Shown here piece after piece: positions 24,346 through 37,600 of a stretch of 64,000 nucleotides of DNA. The stretch comes from Climacium dendroides. Lineage: Eukaryota; Streptophyta; Bryopsida; Hypnales; Climaciaceae. Each line of letters starts with the position of its first letter. Position 1 is the stretch's first letter. Position numbers and translations under genes: made by a program. The notes under the pieces were generated by a model that did not search any database, was not told where the DNA came from, and saw only the letters and a list, made by a program, of their open reading frames with translations. The stretch is taken from contig OX467086.1 of assembly GCA_950106755.1 (NCBI GenBank), positions 21,966,001 through 22,030,000 of the forward strand. Reading direction: 5' to 3'.

Positions 24346-27300
24346 TATGGCACTCCAAAATCACGATTCTCTAACAAAACTAAGAGGAGGAGGAAGAAGA
24401 CCCCCCCCCCACTTCATCCGCCACCTCAACTTCCATACCATCCACCTAAGTAAGTGGATTTAGTCTTAAAAATACCACATGGACATATATTCATCCATTG
24501 GCCATCTACTTTGCCCTATAATTCTATCCTTATTTCCTAAATGGATTTCTAATCCATTTAAAAGCTCAAAAGTAAGGTAAAACAAATTTTACCTTTAATT
24601 TCAATAACCTTAAATATAAAATAAACCTTTGAAATGTCTTTAAGTATAGAAATGAAAGAACTAATGCCAAATAGTTATCTAATAAAGGTAAAAAGGTAGA
24701 GTTTCCTTCACTTAGATCATTAAACTTTCCAAAAAACCCTCTACTATGACAACAAATATATATTTTTACAGAGTGGGCATATATACAATATGACACCGTG
24801 TTAAAATTATCCCATATCCTTTGTTTAAACAAAAGATGGATTTCAATATAAATACATTCTCTCTACCCTTCATTCTTACTAACTTTCAATGAAGGAATTC
24901 CTTCATTATACCATCACAAATTCTCTTAGTGGTAGATGGTAAGTTTTCTTTGATTCTTGTTGAATTCAACAATTTTTTTGTTTTTATTTTATTATAAATT
25001 ATTATTTTTTGCTAACCTTAACCTATGGATTTGGTGTGAACTAATTGATGTCTCAAAAATGTCTAGATGTCTAAGTCGATGTCTCAAAAAGCAATATTAA
25101 AATTTTAATACAGCATGAAAGTGTGTTGACTAGGCTTGCCTTGTCTCCCTTGTTGGTTACCATGTCACTTTTTCCATTGCCACGTCAAGTATCTCATTGT
25201 GGACAAGTTGGATGAAAAAAATCCCCACGTGTCTCTCTTTGCCTAGGTGGCATTCATGTGCTGCATTGTGGGGATCTTGAAAGGCCATGTTTTCTACCAT
25301 GTTAAAAAACAAGCAAGGTGTATTTTTGTAGATTTTGGCCCATTTTTGGCCAATCAATTATAACAAATTTTAAGAGACATCTATGCAATCCCTTCCATAT
25401 TAAATTGAATGCTAAGACCTATTTTTCTAGACATAGAAAAAACTTCGTTTTCTTATAGTGTTGGTAGATCTTAGTAAAGGTGGATAACAATCCAAAAAAC
25501 AATCTACTTCAATTTACTTCTATATAGATGAAAACAACACCTTGTTCGTGGATGTTGAGAAGGTTCAACGTCCCATGGTTTAAATATGTAATATCTCATT
25601 CAAAAGGTAAGGTCCCAATTTATATCTATTGATTTTCCTTGTCATTGCAAAGTCTAGTCATGAATCTAATTGGTTATTGTTTGAATTAATTGTGCTTTCA
25701 AACCCTCAATCTTTGTGTTGAATTAGATAATGGTTCTCTAGTGTTCATGCTCAAAATTGATGAAGCAAAAATTGTAAAATAAGAGAAGCAAGAATGAATT
25801 TCAATTACAATCATAAACCACCATATGAAAAATCCAAGCATAAGCAAGAAGGATCCCAAATACTTTTCAATGCAAAGTGAATACAATATCTTACCAATTG
25901 AAACATTTGAAGTAGTAAAAGAGTCTCATAAAATGCCTATGGGTTTTTTCATAGCCTTCAACACAACTTAATTGCATTTATTGTTAATATGAGAGATTGA
26001 AGCCTAGGGATTTGACCCCAATACAAGCAAAAGATTTGACAAAAAGAAAGAAGCTCTGGAATGGTGGTGTATTTTTGTCATTGATTACAACAAAGCCAAT
26101 ATGTGGGGGAGGGTTAGATGGAAAGGAAAAATGGTCACTTATTTTGAATAACCTATAATTTGTGTCTATTTTTGCACCTTGCATGCACAATGCCAAATTG
26201 TTAAAAAGATTATTCATCTATACATCATATATATCTAGACTATTAAAGATGTAGAAACAAATACAACTTGTACTAACAGCCATAGAGCATTGTTTATCAA
26301 AAATAGGATTAGGTGGAGGATCATTTGTATTAACACACGCAAGACACTAAACTCTCCGGTGACAATGCTAACCTTCAAACCAAGCTCTCATTCAATGGTA
26401 TAAAGTACCAAAAGTTGTTCAATAAGAGTTGTTGGTCTAGATTTGACAAGGTATAGAAGGATGTATGTGAGGATGAGAGGAATAATTCCAACCCAAGTCA
26501 ATCAAAGCAAGATAGGCAAGCCATGTGGACAACATTCAATGACATCTAAACCTATTTCACAAGTATGTATTCGAACACCGATCGGTATCATGATTATAAG
26601 AGCAAGATCAAGGCGTGGAAGAGGACTTATCTAAAAGCTTTCAAAGAAGGTATAGTCACACACTACAATATAGGTTTATTCTTGACCCTATCTACCATGT
26701 ATTTTTATTTTCCAAATTGCTTCAATATTCATATCTTTGATACATGCAACTACTTTTATTTATATACCTCATTCAAGCCCTCTAATCTTACTCTTATTGA
26801 TTCATGCATGTAAGTATGCAACATGTCTGAATCAAGCACTCCTCATGGATCGTTAGTAAGTACGATAGTCTTGTGGCATGGTCGATACAAGCAATGGAGA
26901 AATGACATTATCAATGTAAGGTTTTGTCAAATATACACAATACATGGGAGGAATAAAGAGATATCCAACCATATTATACAAACATTTGAGTGGTGGTATT
27001 CAATCATTCAACATTGAGAATTTGAATAGAGGATCGAAAATTGCAAGGTTTCAATGCTACAATAGAGGTATCGACATAGACCAAACAACAAGCATAACTA
27101 AATTCTAATGCTAGGAAAATGCATGCAATTTGGTTGGCATCATGTACACGTGACTAGAATAGATGGATACCAAATCCAATTCTAGGAGTAGACGAGGTTG
27201 TTCTAGACAAAGCTTTAAACCACAACTATTTGTAGTCTTGCACTAGCATTTAGTCTTAGGTAGTTTTTAATCTAGTACTCCAAATTTTTATTGTTTCCTA

Positions 27301-30300
27301 TTCTATTGTTCTTGGTAGATCTGCTTAATCTGTTATTCACCCTTTCATTTTAGTTTTAAATTTTTAAATTTTTACTCCTTCAAAGTTTTGTATCAATTGC
27401 AAAAAAGATAGAAAACATGGTATATAAGATTACTATTCTAATGTTCCCAATTTTGGCTAAGGTGGGTACACCCAAAATCACCCTATGTGTAAAAGCGCCA
27501 ACTAGAAAAGGCACTAAAATGGCTTTGGCATATACAAAGAATGGTCATTCATTTACATAGGCAATTTTAGAAGTTGTCAGGATTTTTATGAGAGAGTTCA
27601 TGTCAGATTATGGATATCATTGGGAGTCTTTAAGTGATAGCTAAAGCATTTTAGAGGATGATGAGTTAAATGTCACTGATGAGAGGATGGTGTTACACTT
27701 TGGTAGTTTCTTCTACTACTTCTTTATTCCCCAAACTTCTTTATTTATTTCTTTTTTAATGGCACAATGGCTGAGCATTTGTGTTCCTTCTAACATCCTA
27801 TGACGGCTATATTGGGCATGGCCATGCTCTTTTCTAATGTAGTCTATGAGCTCTTTAAGTCACCCTACATGCAAAACTTTGCAAGCATATTGTATTCTCA
27901 TAGTTGCCACAATGACTAAATTGATTGTGCATCTCTTCCTCATGAACACATCTCTTTGATTTTCTACATGGACTAGTCACCATTCAGCCTTCACAAGAGC
28001 CACTGACCAATTTGTGGCGCTTTTAGGTGTACCCACCTTACTTGATCAAAAACTGATCCAATATTGCTTTGCATGTCATTGAAAATGTAACAATTTCTTT
28101 ATTGTTTTCAACCCTCCCAAAACCAATACTTACAACCAAATAGTGCCTCATAAGTTGTAGTGGTTATAGCCACATGTTGCAAGCATGCTTGGTTGGGGTA
28201 TTGAAAACTCTAGTATATGAGTCAAATTCACATTAAAATCCCTTCTAAACAAAATGTTGACCTTAGAGGTACTAGGTTTAAGGTTAAAATTCATGAAGAA
28301 ATAAGCATGGTAATTTGTACATGCATTTTTTATGGCCAATGAAGGTTGGACACACCAATGTCAACCATCATTGAAGTTAGAGCTTTGGATGAAGGAAAAT
28401 AGGTTGCATGACATTTTCTGTATCCTAAAGCACAAATTAAAACGTTTGTTGGGGTCCTTTGAAAGGGATATGGAGGAGGCATCCATAGGGTTCAATATTT
28501 TACTAATGTTTGGAGAATTTTAAAATGGATTTATCTACTTCCACGATCTAAAAGATTGTTGCAAATTGAACAATTTTCTTAGATTGCACGAAAAATCTCT
28601 AGTTTACTTATTTAAGTATGGATGCATGTGGCCAAATTATTGTATTTTTCTTTGAAATTTTCACACAACATGTGGTCAGAATAGCTTTAAGGCACAATAA
28701 TTTTCTTAATTTCTGAATACATAATTAAAAAATTATTGTATAAAATATAGTTTTTTCTCAACTTGGGTAATCTAGGAAGCTAAATAAAATCATTTTTTTC
28801 AAAAACAAAAATTTGAAATTGATTTATATGATTTATTTATACATGGAATGCTTTAAATCATTCTGTTTTGATTTATGAGATGAAAGTTATGAAGAACTAT
28901 TGTTGGCGGAGAGGATTGTTGTTATGTGAGTTTAGGATCATAAGTCCTAGAGCTTATAGACACCTATATTATAGGTATTTAGATTATAGACACCTTTTAT
29001 CATTATAATGTAACTATATTATAGATACCTATATTATAGGTGTTTACGATATTAGGCAAGATATAGAGATTTAGAGGACTATGTACCATGTTTAAACATA
29101 CATTGTCCAGAGGTCCTTAAGCCTCTAAATATTCAATCATCCTCTGATGATTTAGTCTTTTGAAAATGAACTTTATCCAATTAATACTCATTAAAAATGG
29201 TTAGTTAGGAAAATCATACAATACATCAATAAAACGACAGAAGTTAGAGCAACTTGTATGAATCAAAGATATTCAATATTTTGTAGGAGTTGTTATTTTT
29301 TTTAGTTTAAAAAATAATATCTTGACCACCTATTAGTCTGAGCAATGAAGGTTTGAGAGATTAAGCTTAGTTTTTTTAATCCTCCATGCTCTAAATTGGT
29401 TTCAATGCTACACTAATTAATCAAAACCATTCAATTTAAAGTAGTCTAGTTTGAAATATTATTGTATTATAAAAAAATCAATTTGATAAAGATATTAGTA
29501 CTTGGTGCAAATGCAATATGAAGAGGGTATAACCTTCAAAACTCTACACCACACTTTTGACCAAACTACGTTGGAAGCTTGCAAATAGTGCCAGAAACTC
29601 TAAATTCAGAAATTCCATAGTAGGTTATTTTGTATACTTTTATTGTTAGTTGATGCTTTTTGATATTTGTGCAAGGTTTTGAATTAGTTTATGTAGGAAT
29701 AAAAAGAAAAAAAAATCTTAAATGAAGATCTTGCAAAAATGAGGAATTTCCAAAAATGAAGATCTTATGATTTAAATCTTCTTGTATCATAATTTATTTT
29801 GCCTAAACACTCTAAATTTACATTCTCTTATCTAATAGGGATTGTTAGAGTTTAAAAAATATTTCCAGTAAAACATACTCATCTAAAAACACTACAATTT
29901 GTTTTAATTGCATCCTTGGGGAGAGCACTCTTTATTACTTCTTGAAGGGCCAAGGTCTTTTTTGTCAAAAAACATTAAAAAAAATGTCATATCTATTAGA
30001 AGGTGCAAAACTTTTAAAATTTTGTTTATTGCATGTATAACTACAAGATCTTGCAGTGGACTAACATAAGAATGTGTGGAAGAAATTTCAAAAACTTTGA
30101 CATTGTTGATTACAAGATATCTACATTTAAAGTAAAGAAAACAAGTTTTTTTTGCACCTTTTGTGAATAGGTATTTTGACTCCTTTGAATCTTTTTTAAA
30201 TTAAATTTTTTTAGTATAGACTTGAATTAAAAGATTTTGTGTTGAAGAAATTGAATTGAAAGTTTGGATTTAAAAAAAAATAGTTTGCATTCTTTAAAAA

Positions 30301-32405
30301 TTGATACATACAAGTAGATTATATAGAAGGAAAAGTTGAATCTTAAATAGCTCTAAGATGTAATTGAAAATATACTAATTGCAATGGTGAGATAGTTCAA
30401 ACAAGTAAACTAAACTATGTGAAACTTTTTTTGAAAAATTGTGAAAATTGAATTAAAAAATGAATCATGTAAGTTAGTTTTTGAAGAAAATGCTTGGATT
30501 GCTCCCAAAACAAGACTCTCCACAACTTTCTCATCACTAGTCCAAATGGAATGAATTGAATCTTTTTTTGTAGACAAAAGAATATTTGATTAGAATCATA
30601 ATTTTAAAAATAAACTTATTTTGAGATTTTTTAGATTATTTTGTATTTCCCCCAAAAATACTTTTTAGATCTTAGTGTGGTATGATTTTTTCTTCTTCTA
30701 GGCACTAATTGGAATAAAAATTATATTCTCCAAAAGCTAATGTGTTTTCTTATTTCTAAAAAAGTTCAAAAAATCAAGACAGAAATTGAAATCATAGGAA
30801 CCTACCCAAATTTTGCATTGTTCCCTTGTGTTTTAGGAGGATAAATCCTCCATATATGTGCATTTGAACTTATTTATTAAATTTTTTCACAATCCTTTTT
30901 ATTTAAACTATATTAGTATAAAGGTCTTAGTTTTCTAATCAAATTATACAATGTTCTAGAATTAATTGAACCTTTATTAATACAACTTTGAACTTGCTTT
31001 GCTACAACATATGGTTCGTAGACAATAAATTTGCATCCAACAAACAAAAGCACAATGCATTGGAAGCTAACACTCCCAAACTCTATTTCTCCCTAAAAAA
31101 GCAAAAACAATTAAGAAGACAAAATATAAGTACATAGAAAGTACCAAAAAAATCCATCAAAACTTCAAACTAGAGACCCAAAGTATTGCTACTTGGTTTA
31201 GGGTCAAACCATAAAGATTGCATGTACAACATATAATTCATCTAAGTACAAGATGAAAACATCACTATTATATCATAAAGAAAAACAAAACATTCCAAAA
31301 TCCAAGCACCAATAGTGCACCCAAAGTACTTATGTTTCACAACTATTTAATCACAACAATAAGCTCCCATAGAACTTTCTAAAGGCTTGGATGGATTTTA
31401 TATAAAGCCACTTTTGCATGAATAAAAGTGACATTTTCATTAGCTTTGAATGCTTATATCTTGCAATCTATGAAGCCAAATGGACTAAAAAATTTCCCGT
31501 ACATTTTACTATAGTATAGGAAAATAATGTGTAGTTGAAAATGAATTAAATCGTTTCTTTCCTAATTTTCACTCAATGTACTAATATGACATTTTTAGAA
31601 CAATTTTAGGTACATTAGCTCAAACTTTAGTGTACATAAATTTATAAATCTATGAATTTTTTCTTTGTCTTTTTTCTTTGATTTTGAAAAGGAAATATTT
31701 GTATTGACCTTTGGAATTTTGATTTTTCCAAAAAAGGATTTTTCTAAAAAAAAGTTGAAATCTTGCTCATGTAGTTGCTTACTAGGGGACATCCTCAATG
31801 CAAGATGATTTGGGGTATGTTAACCACTTTTATAGTTTTTGAAAATTGGCATGCAAGTAACTAACATAACTTCTTCGCCAATGATGCAATTCCACAAAGT
31901 TGAATAGTGCCTCCTTCTTTACAATGCATGCTTACCCTATTGGCCAGGCAAGGCCCCCAATTTTTTTTTCTCACTTCAAATGTTATAATCTCACAATTTA
32001 TGTATTCAAATGGTTTGAAATTTTTCCCACAAATTCCTATAGTTGTCTAGTTTAAATTGGTATGGTTGAAAGTTGGAAAATTTGTTTTTATATTTCACTT
32101 GTACTCAAAAGTGGTAGTGTTGATAGTAGAGGAACTTTTAGAGGTTAAAAGACGAACCACAATGAAGTCTCTAGGGTTCATAATATTTTGTAATTGAAAC
32201 ACATCATAGGTGGATAACAAATTTGTTCCTAGTTCATGCTAAAGTCATCATTCCAATATTTAAAAGGATTTAAAGCTAGGAGCACATAATAAATATAATA
32301 TTATAAAATTGGATTATTTGTCTTGAGTACAAACTGAATGTCCATTATGCATTAGCCCTCTTCTATGAAAACACTTCATAGACAAATAACTTCAAACTCT
32401 AATAC
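24346..32405. other. AT-rich intergenic DNA, no gene seen
   Basis: Eight kilobases with no supportable gene. It contains a poly-C run at about 24,403-24,413 and a palindromic repeat at about 28,955-29,046. Between 27,440 and 28,340 frames are slightly longer and less AT-rich, possibly decayed element DNA. No retroelement ends, tRNAs or other RNA genes were recognised. Confidence 0.4.
28955..29046. repeat. Palindromic repeat TATAGACACCTATATTATAGGT
   Basis: Two copies of a near-palindromic word, ACCTATATTATAGGT, lie about 65 bp apart within a run of ATTATAGA(C/T)ACC words. It could form small hairpins. No function is inferred. Confidence 0.4.
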
Positions 32406-32408
32406 AAG
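32406..32408. other. Target site duplication AAG, left
   Basis: The three bases AAG immediately precede CACTATAAG. The same AAG immediately follows the right terminus at 46,024-46,026. A 3-bp duplication is the norm for CACTA elements. Confidence 0.85.
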
Positions 32409-32420
32409 CACTATAAGAAA
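32409..32420 (+). repeat. Left terminal inverted repeat of the CACTA element
   Basis: CACTATAAGAAA is identical over 12 nt to the reverse complement of the right end. The CACTA pentamer is the family's signature and is required for cleavage in studied members. Confidence 0.9.
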
Positions 32421-32700
32421 CCCGCATTTTTGACTACGTTTTTAAAAAACGTGCGATGTTTCAAAAAACGGGCTGCATGTTTTTGGAAACAGACGCAGGG
32501 TTAAAAATTTAATGTGACGTTTAGGAAAATCAACGGCTGTCATAGGAAACACGAATGCCTGTCTCGGAAAACGCGTATGTTGGTGACGATATCACAATGA
32601 ACATCGCGTGATTTTTGACGACATCAAATAAAACACAATCAGTCCACGTCAGCAATTGCCTGCTTTTTCACTGCAAGTAATTTCGGGTAAGTCAATATGA
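32420..32700. promoter_or_regulatory. Left sub-terminal region with ACGT-containing motifs
   Basis: ACGT-core words recur in both orientations (ACGTTTTTAAAAAACGTG, TGTGACGTTTAGG, GGTGACGATATC, CCACGTCAGC), as does GGAAAC. In studied CACTA elements such regions bind the TNPA protein. That role here is inference. Confidence 0.45.
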
Positions 32701-32999
32701 CATGGACTTGACAGTTTGCCCAAGGTAAAAACACAGTGAACGGGCAGCTGCTAGGCAGAAGGGCCCAGAAATTGGGAAAATTAAGGTTCTAGCAATGGCT
32801 GTGGCATAGGATTTGTGGCACTTCATAAAAATTTGGCTGAATGGAATTTTGTGCACCACAGAAAGCTTGAAGTTTTAATAAAAAAAGGTTTAGGGTGGGT
32901 TTTGGGGGGAGGAGGGGTGGAAAAAAATGGGGAGTAGGAAGGAAATTTGTGGATGGAATAAAAAATAAGAAATTGCTCCCAAAATGGGGAGTGTGGACA

Positions 33000-34160
33000 C
33001 ATTGAAGAAGAGGGGGGGGGGGGAATGGGCAAAGCAAATAAGAAATGGCCAGTAGGGGGGAAAAATAAGGAGTGGACTTTGGTGAGAAATGTTGGAAGCA
33101 GTTGCTGAATGGAGTGTGCAAAAAGAGTGGACCCCCCTTCCTAAAGAAATGGAAAATAGAGAATAATGTGAAAATGAATAGAAATTGGGGATTGGTGAAA
33201 GAAGTTGGACACGCAGAAGGGAATGCGACAAAGAGGGGGAAATAGTAGAGAAAATATGAATGCGCAAAAAAGGGAATTGTGGAAACGAAATAGGGAATTC
33301 CAAAAAAAAATGGGGACTGTAGAAAAGAAAAGGGAATGCGACAAAGAGGGCGAAATACTAGAAAAAAAGGGAATGCCAAAAAAAATTGGGAATTGGAAAA
33401 AAAGAATTGGAAATTCCAAAATAAAATGGAAAGTGTAGAAAAGAATACGGAATGCGACAAAGAAGGGGAAAGACTTGAGAAAAACGGAATGCAGAAAGAA
33501 AAGGGAATTGGAGAAAAAAAAATGGAAATTCTAGAAAAAAAATAGGAAAATAGTAGAAAAAAAAGGAGTGCCAAAAAAAAGGGAATTGAAGGGGAAAAAA
33601 ATGGGAAATCAAGAAAAAAAAAGGGAAATACTAGAAATAAATAACAGGGAATGCAAATAAAAAGGGAATTGGAGAAAAAAAATGGGAATTCCAGAAAAAA
33701 AAATAAGGGAAATACTAGAAGAAAAGGGAATGCAAGAAAAAAAAGGGAATTCCAAAATAAAATGGGGAGTGGAGAAAAGAAAAGTGAATGCGACGAAGAG
33801 GGGGAATAACTAGAAAACAGGGAATGCCCCCCAAAATGGGAATTTCAGGAAAAAAAAAGGGAATTACAAAATAAAATGGGGAGTGCAGAGAAGAGAAGGG
33901 AAAGTGACAAAAGTGGGGAATACTAGAGAAAAGGGGAATGCAAAATTAAATGGGAAGTGCAGAAAAGAAGGGAAATTCGAAACTGAAATGGGCACTGCAG
34001 AAACAAAAGCATATGCGACAAAAAGTGGGAAATACTAGGAAAAAAGGGAATGCAAAATCAAATGGAGCTTCAGAAAAAAAAGAGGGAATGCCCCTCCATA
34101 GGGGGGAGTTCAAGAAAAAAAAGGAAATGCACCAGAAAGGGGGGGTGGAGGAAGAAAGAG
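33000..34160. repeat. 113-bp purine-rich tandem repeat, about 9 copies
   Basis: The plus strand is almost entirely G and A. The anchor word GAATGCGACAAAGAGGG or a close variant starts at 33,221, 33,334, 33,450, 33,786, 33,900 and 34,011, fitting a unit of about 113 bp with two more degraded copies between 33,450 and 33,786. Each unit has blocks like GGGAAATACTAGAAAAA, GGGAATGC and AAAATGGG. A poly-G run lies at about 33,011-33,022. Long Phe/Ser/Pro frames on the minus strand are by-products of this composition. The array lies downstream of the transposase gene near the left end. Confidence 0.75.
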
Positions 34161-34635
34161 GGAAAATTAGACAACTGAACACCAAAGCAGTTCACATGTT
34201 TTTGCAAAGTATAATTTTCCCAACTCACATTCTAAAAAAATGTGTGGCATTTCACATACACATACGTGACTTCTAGAATGTTCATCTTCATTAAGGTTCC
34301 TTTAAATGACATTAGGACTGTTCAATTTTCCAATGACAACATTACGTTTTGCAAATACTTCCTACAACATAGTCATCAGTGTTGCTTCCACCTCATTTTT
34401 GAAGCACAAAATTAACCGCGGTTGGTCACATCAGAACTCAGATGTAGAACATCATGATTTCATCACATGTGTACAACTGTACGTCGCGAGTGACATGAAT
34501 TACAATGTTCGCATTCACAATTTCAGCGACATGTACGTACAATCGTTCAATACATCCAGTGCAACATTTGTGACGTCTTCGTAGACACTTCTTCAGATGT
34601 AGCACTGATCTAGGCATAAACCTTGAATTGCCATA

Positions 34636-37600
34636 CTAGGTGTGTCGTCGTTGTTGCATTTGGGCTGTTGCTGATGGTGGAATATATGTACCACCTACTG
34701 TCGATGCCTGTCTTGCTGGCTCGGACTCCATCGCATTAGGTTGAAGACCCACGAAGTTCTCGTCGTTCCCCACATCTATCATAGAGGAAGTGTCCAAGTT
34801 AACTCCTAATTCCCCACGTCTCCCTCTAACGTCAGTACGACATATGACCTTCCAACCCGGCCTATGGGGATCATCCGAAAAAAACACCTGTTGACAGTGT
34901 AGAGGAAATGCAAAAGAGTTTGTATGAACCCTTCCATCCATGTGGTTGAAGTTTGCCATGGCAAAGCCATATCGATCCCTTTGAACGTGTGGAAAACGGG
35001 CATTGTTGCTTGGCTTCACCCAATCGCAAACAAGGACTGTAGTGCAATGATTTCGATAGTCCAACTCCAATATTTCCTCGATGTAACCCACATAGTCATG
35101 GGTCCTCTGAATGGGCTGGCCATTATGAAGACCCCATCGAAGTTGGCAAGTGAATGAAGCCACGACACAAGAATCCCGTGTTACAAGGCTTGCTTCGGCA
35201 CTACGGACTCGTAAGTGCATGCCAAAAGCATACATTTGGCGATGCGCTACTGCAAATCGCTCCGGAGGCTGCCCATATTGCACAACATCATCATCGACAT
35301 GCACACCTGCTTCACGGATAGTCCTTACTCGTTCACTGAACCAAGTCGCAAAAGGAGGCAAATTTGAGAGCTCCGTTGGATATCGTATAGCTGCTGAATG
35401 ATGGAGACGACGGAATTCTCTACGGTACGCTTCTCTCCCTTCCCACTGTTGTCCTCTTGCTGTGGCATACTCCCTGCATGTCATAGCCACTGGGTCCTCT
35501 GAAGCCAGGGTACAATCGTAGCTAAGTGGACTGCAGCATTCTTTCGATTCTAATGTCTCTTCTGACATTGTTAAAAACAATTACATGTCCAAAAAAACAT
35601 CACAACTGATAACAAAGACGACATATCTATGAACAACTTCTGTTCTGTGACTGCCTACCTTTCGTAACACATAATACATCAACATCCAAGGACAGTATAT
35701 GTATGTGAAGGAAGAAATTATTTGACTAAAGATATACGCCAAAATAAAGAAAGTCACAGAGGCAATATTACTCTATATGTAATGAGTTTGCGTACTCACT
35801 GGCGCCAACGATCCAAGCACGCCACATTGTCCAATACAAATGCATGTGCGAAGTTCCTAAACTCATCAGACATCTTCCGCTTCCGTTGGAAGTTGGATCG
35901 AAGAATTTCGTCAGTCATTGTTGCTTCCTCGTTTGGATCCCACACCCGCTGAGATGTTCCTCTATACTGCCGCATGTACTCGGTACAAAATCCAAGGGTC
36001 TCATCCATTTGATAGCCTTCTGCAATGCTCCCCTCTGGATGTGCAAAAGTACGGACATAATCTTTCAAAGTTTTCATGTACCGATCTATAGGATACATCC
36101 ACCGGCAATGCACTGGGCCACACTTAAACAACTGCTGCACCAAATGTAGGGGAAGATGCGACATAATGTTCATGAAGGTAGGAGGAAATTCCTTTTCAAG
36201 CATGCAAGTGGCCATTACGACGTCGCGCATCATGTCACGTTCGTCAGCCAAGCGGACCTCTTTCACATAGATTTTTTGGAAAACACGACTCATTTTGATT
36301 ATAGCAAGGCGCACATTCTCATCTAGTACATTGCGAATGGTGACTGGAAGTATCTGTACAAGAAATGAAAAAAGGGACAGCCACATTAGCGACCTGAACC
36401 CAATCCAAACTTTAATACAACCCCGCATGCATTGACAGACCACTGCAATGCAAATTAAAATAGCGTTTGTTGTGAAAGACAACTTCTGCAACATAAAATA
36501 GGATCCATTAATTAGAAAAAACATGGCAAAAAACATCTGCAACGCCCCACTGAACTTCAATTGACGTTTGCATAGGCAGTGCAAGAGTACAATGGAAACC
36601 TGTGCCAAGTTCTAAAAGATCAAGGTATGAATTTTTGGATTTTTTTTCTTTTGGAATGACATTACCTAATGAAATGACAAATTATGAAGTGAAACACATA
36701 CTTGCTGCATGAGGACATGATAGTCATGCGTCTTCATGTACTGCAACTTCCCATCTTCAATGCGCTTGTGAATGCTCCCGACGTAATTGGAAGGTGTCCG
36801 GATATTGAAAATAATGCCCACAAACTCTTTGTGTTCATGTGGCTTTAGTACAAAGGGAGCTTGGGGCATGTAATATGCATCCTATTCATGTTCATGAGGT
36901 TGAAGCCATATTTCTTCTCGAATGCCCAAATCTTGGGCATCTAAGCGACTTCCTGGGCTATCCTTCATACTCAACAAGGTCTTCAATATGTTTTCGCATA
37001 GATTCTTCTCACAATGCATAGTATCCAATATGTGTCTTTCAAGGAGATGCTGTAAGAGAAAGTAAAGTAATATATTGAGTAAGGAATCTGAATTTCCTTC
37101 ATGCACATACAATCTACTAATTAAAAATTCCAGGCACGTGTTCGGGTATCAAATTATACTAGACAGTCGCAGAGGGCACAAACATAGACATGCAACCCTG
37201 CACTTGCGACTGATGACAACCACTATCCTGGAAATGAAGCGAATGTCTACATGATATATACAATAACATTACTGAAGACATCTCATTGAACATCATTGAA
37301 TACATCTCTTTAGACATCAATGAAGACATCGCATTCGACATGAAGAAATACATCTCAATGGACATCAAGGAGGACACCTCAGTGGACATAAATGATGACA
37401 TTTTGTTTGTGAGCACGGGTCATTCCTCATACTAACAACTATGTAGTTCAATGGAATGACTATTACAAGTTGGATGTGGGTATTTTGTAGCTCACCTCCC
37501 AATACTCTAGCTCATACAATGCACTCAGCCGCTTCACCCCGGTCACATGCACGGGATCATCTGGGCCATTCTCTCTCCCACCCAGATCCAAGTACGATTG

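Noticed and set aside
32789..33574. Long 261-codon minus-strand frame
   Set aside because: It is Phe/Ser/Pro low complexity produced by the purine-rich tandem repeat on the other strand. Other frames in the same array are also long, so this is composition and not a gene.
37159..37416. Met/Ser-rich minus-strand frame
   Set aside because: It comes from the GACATC-type repeat in transposase intron 1. The exons on either side join in phase without it.
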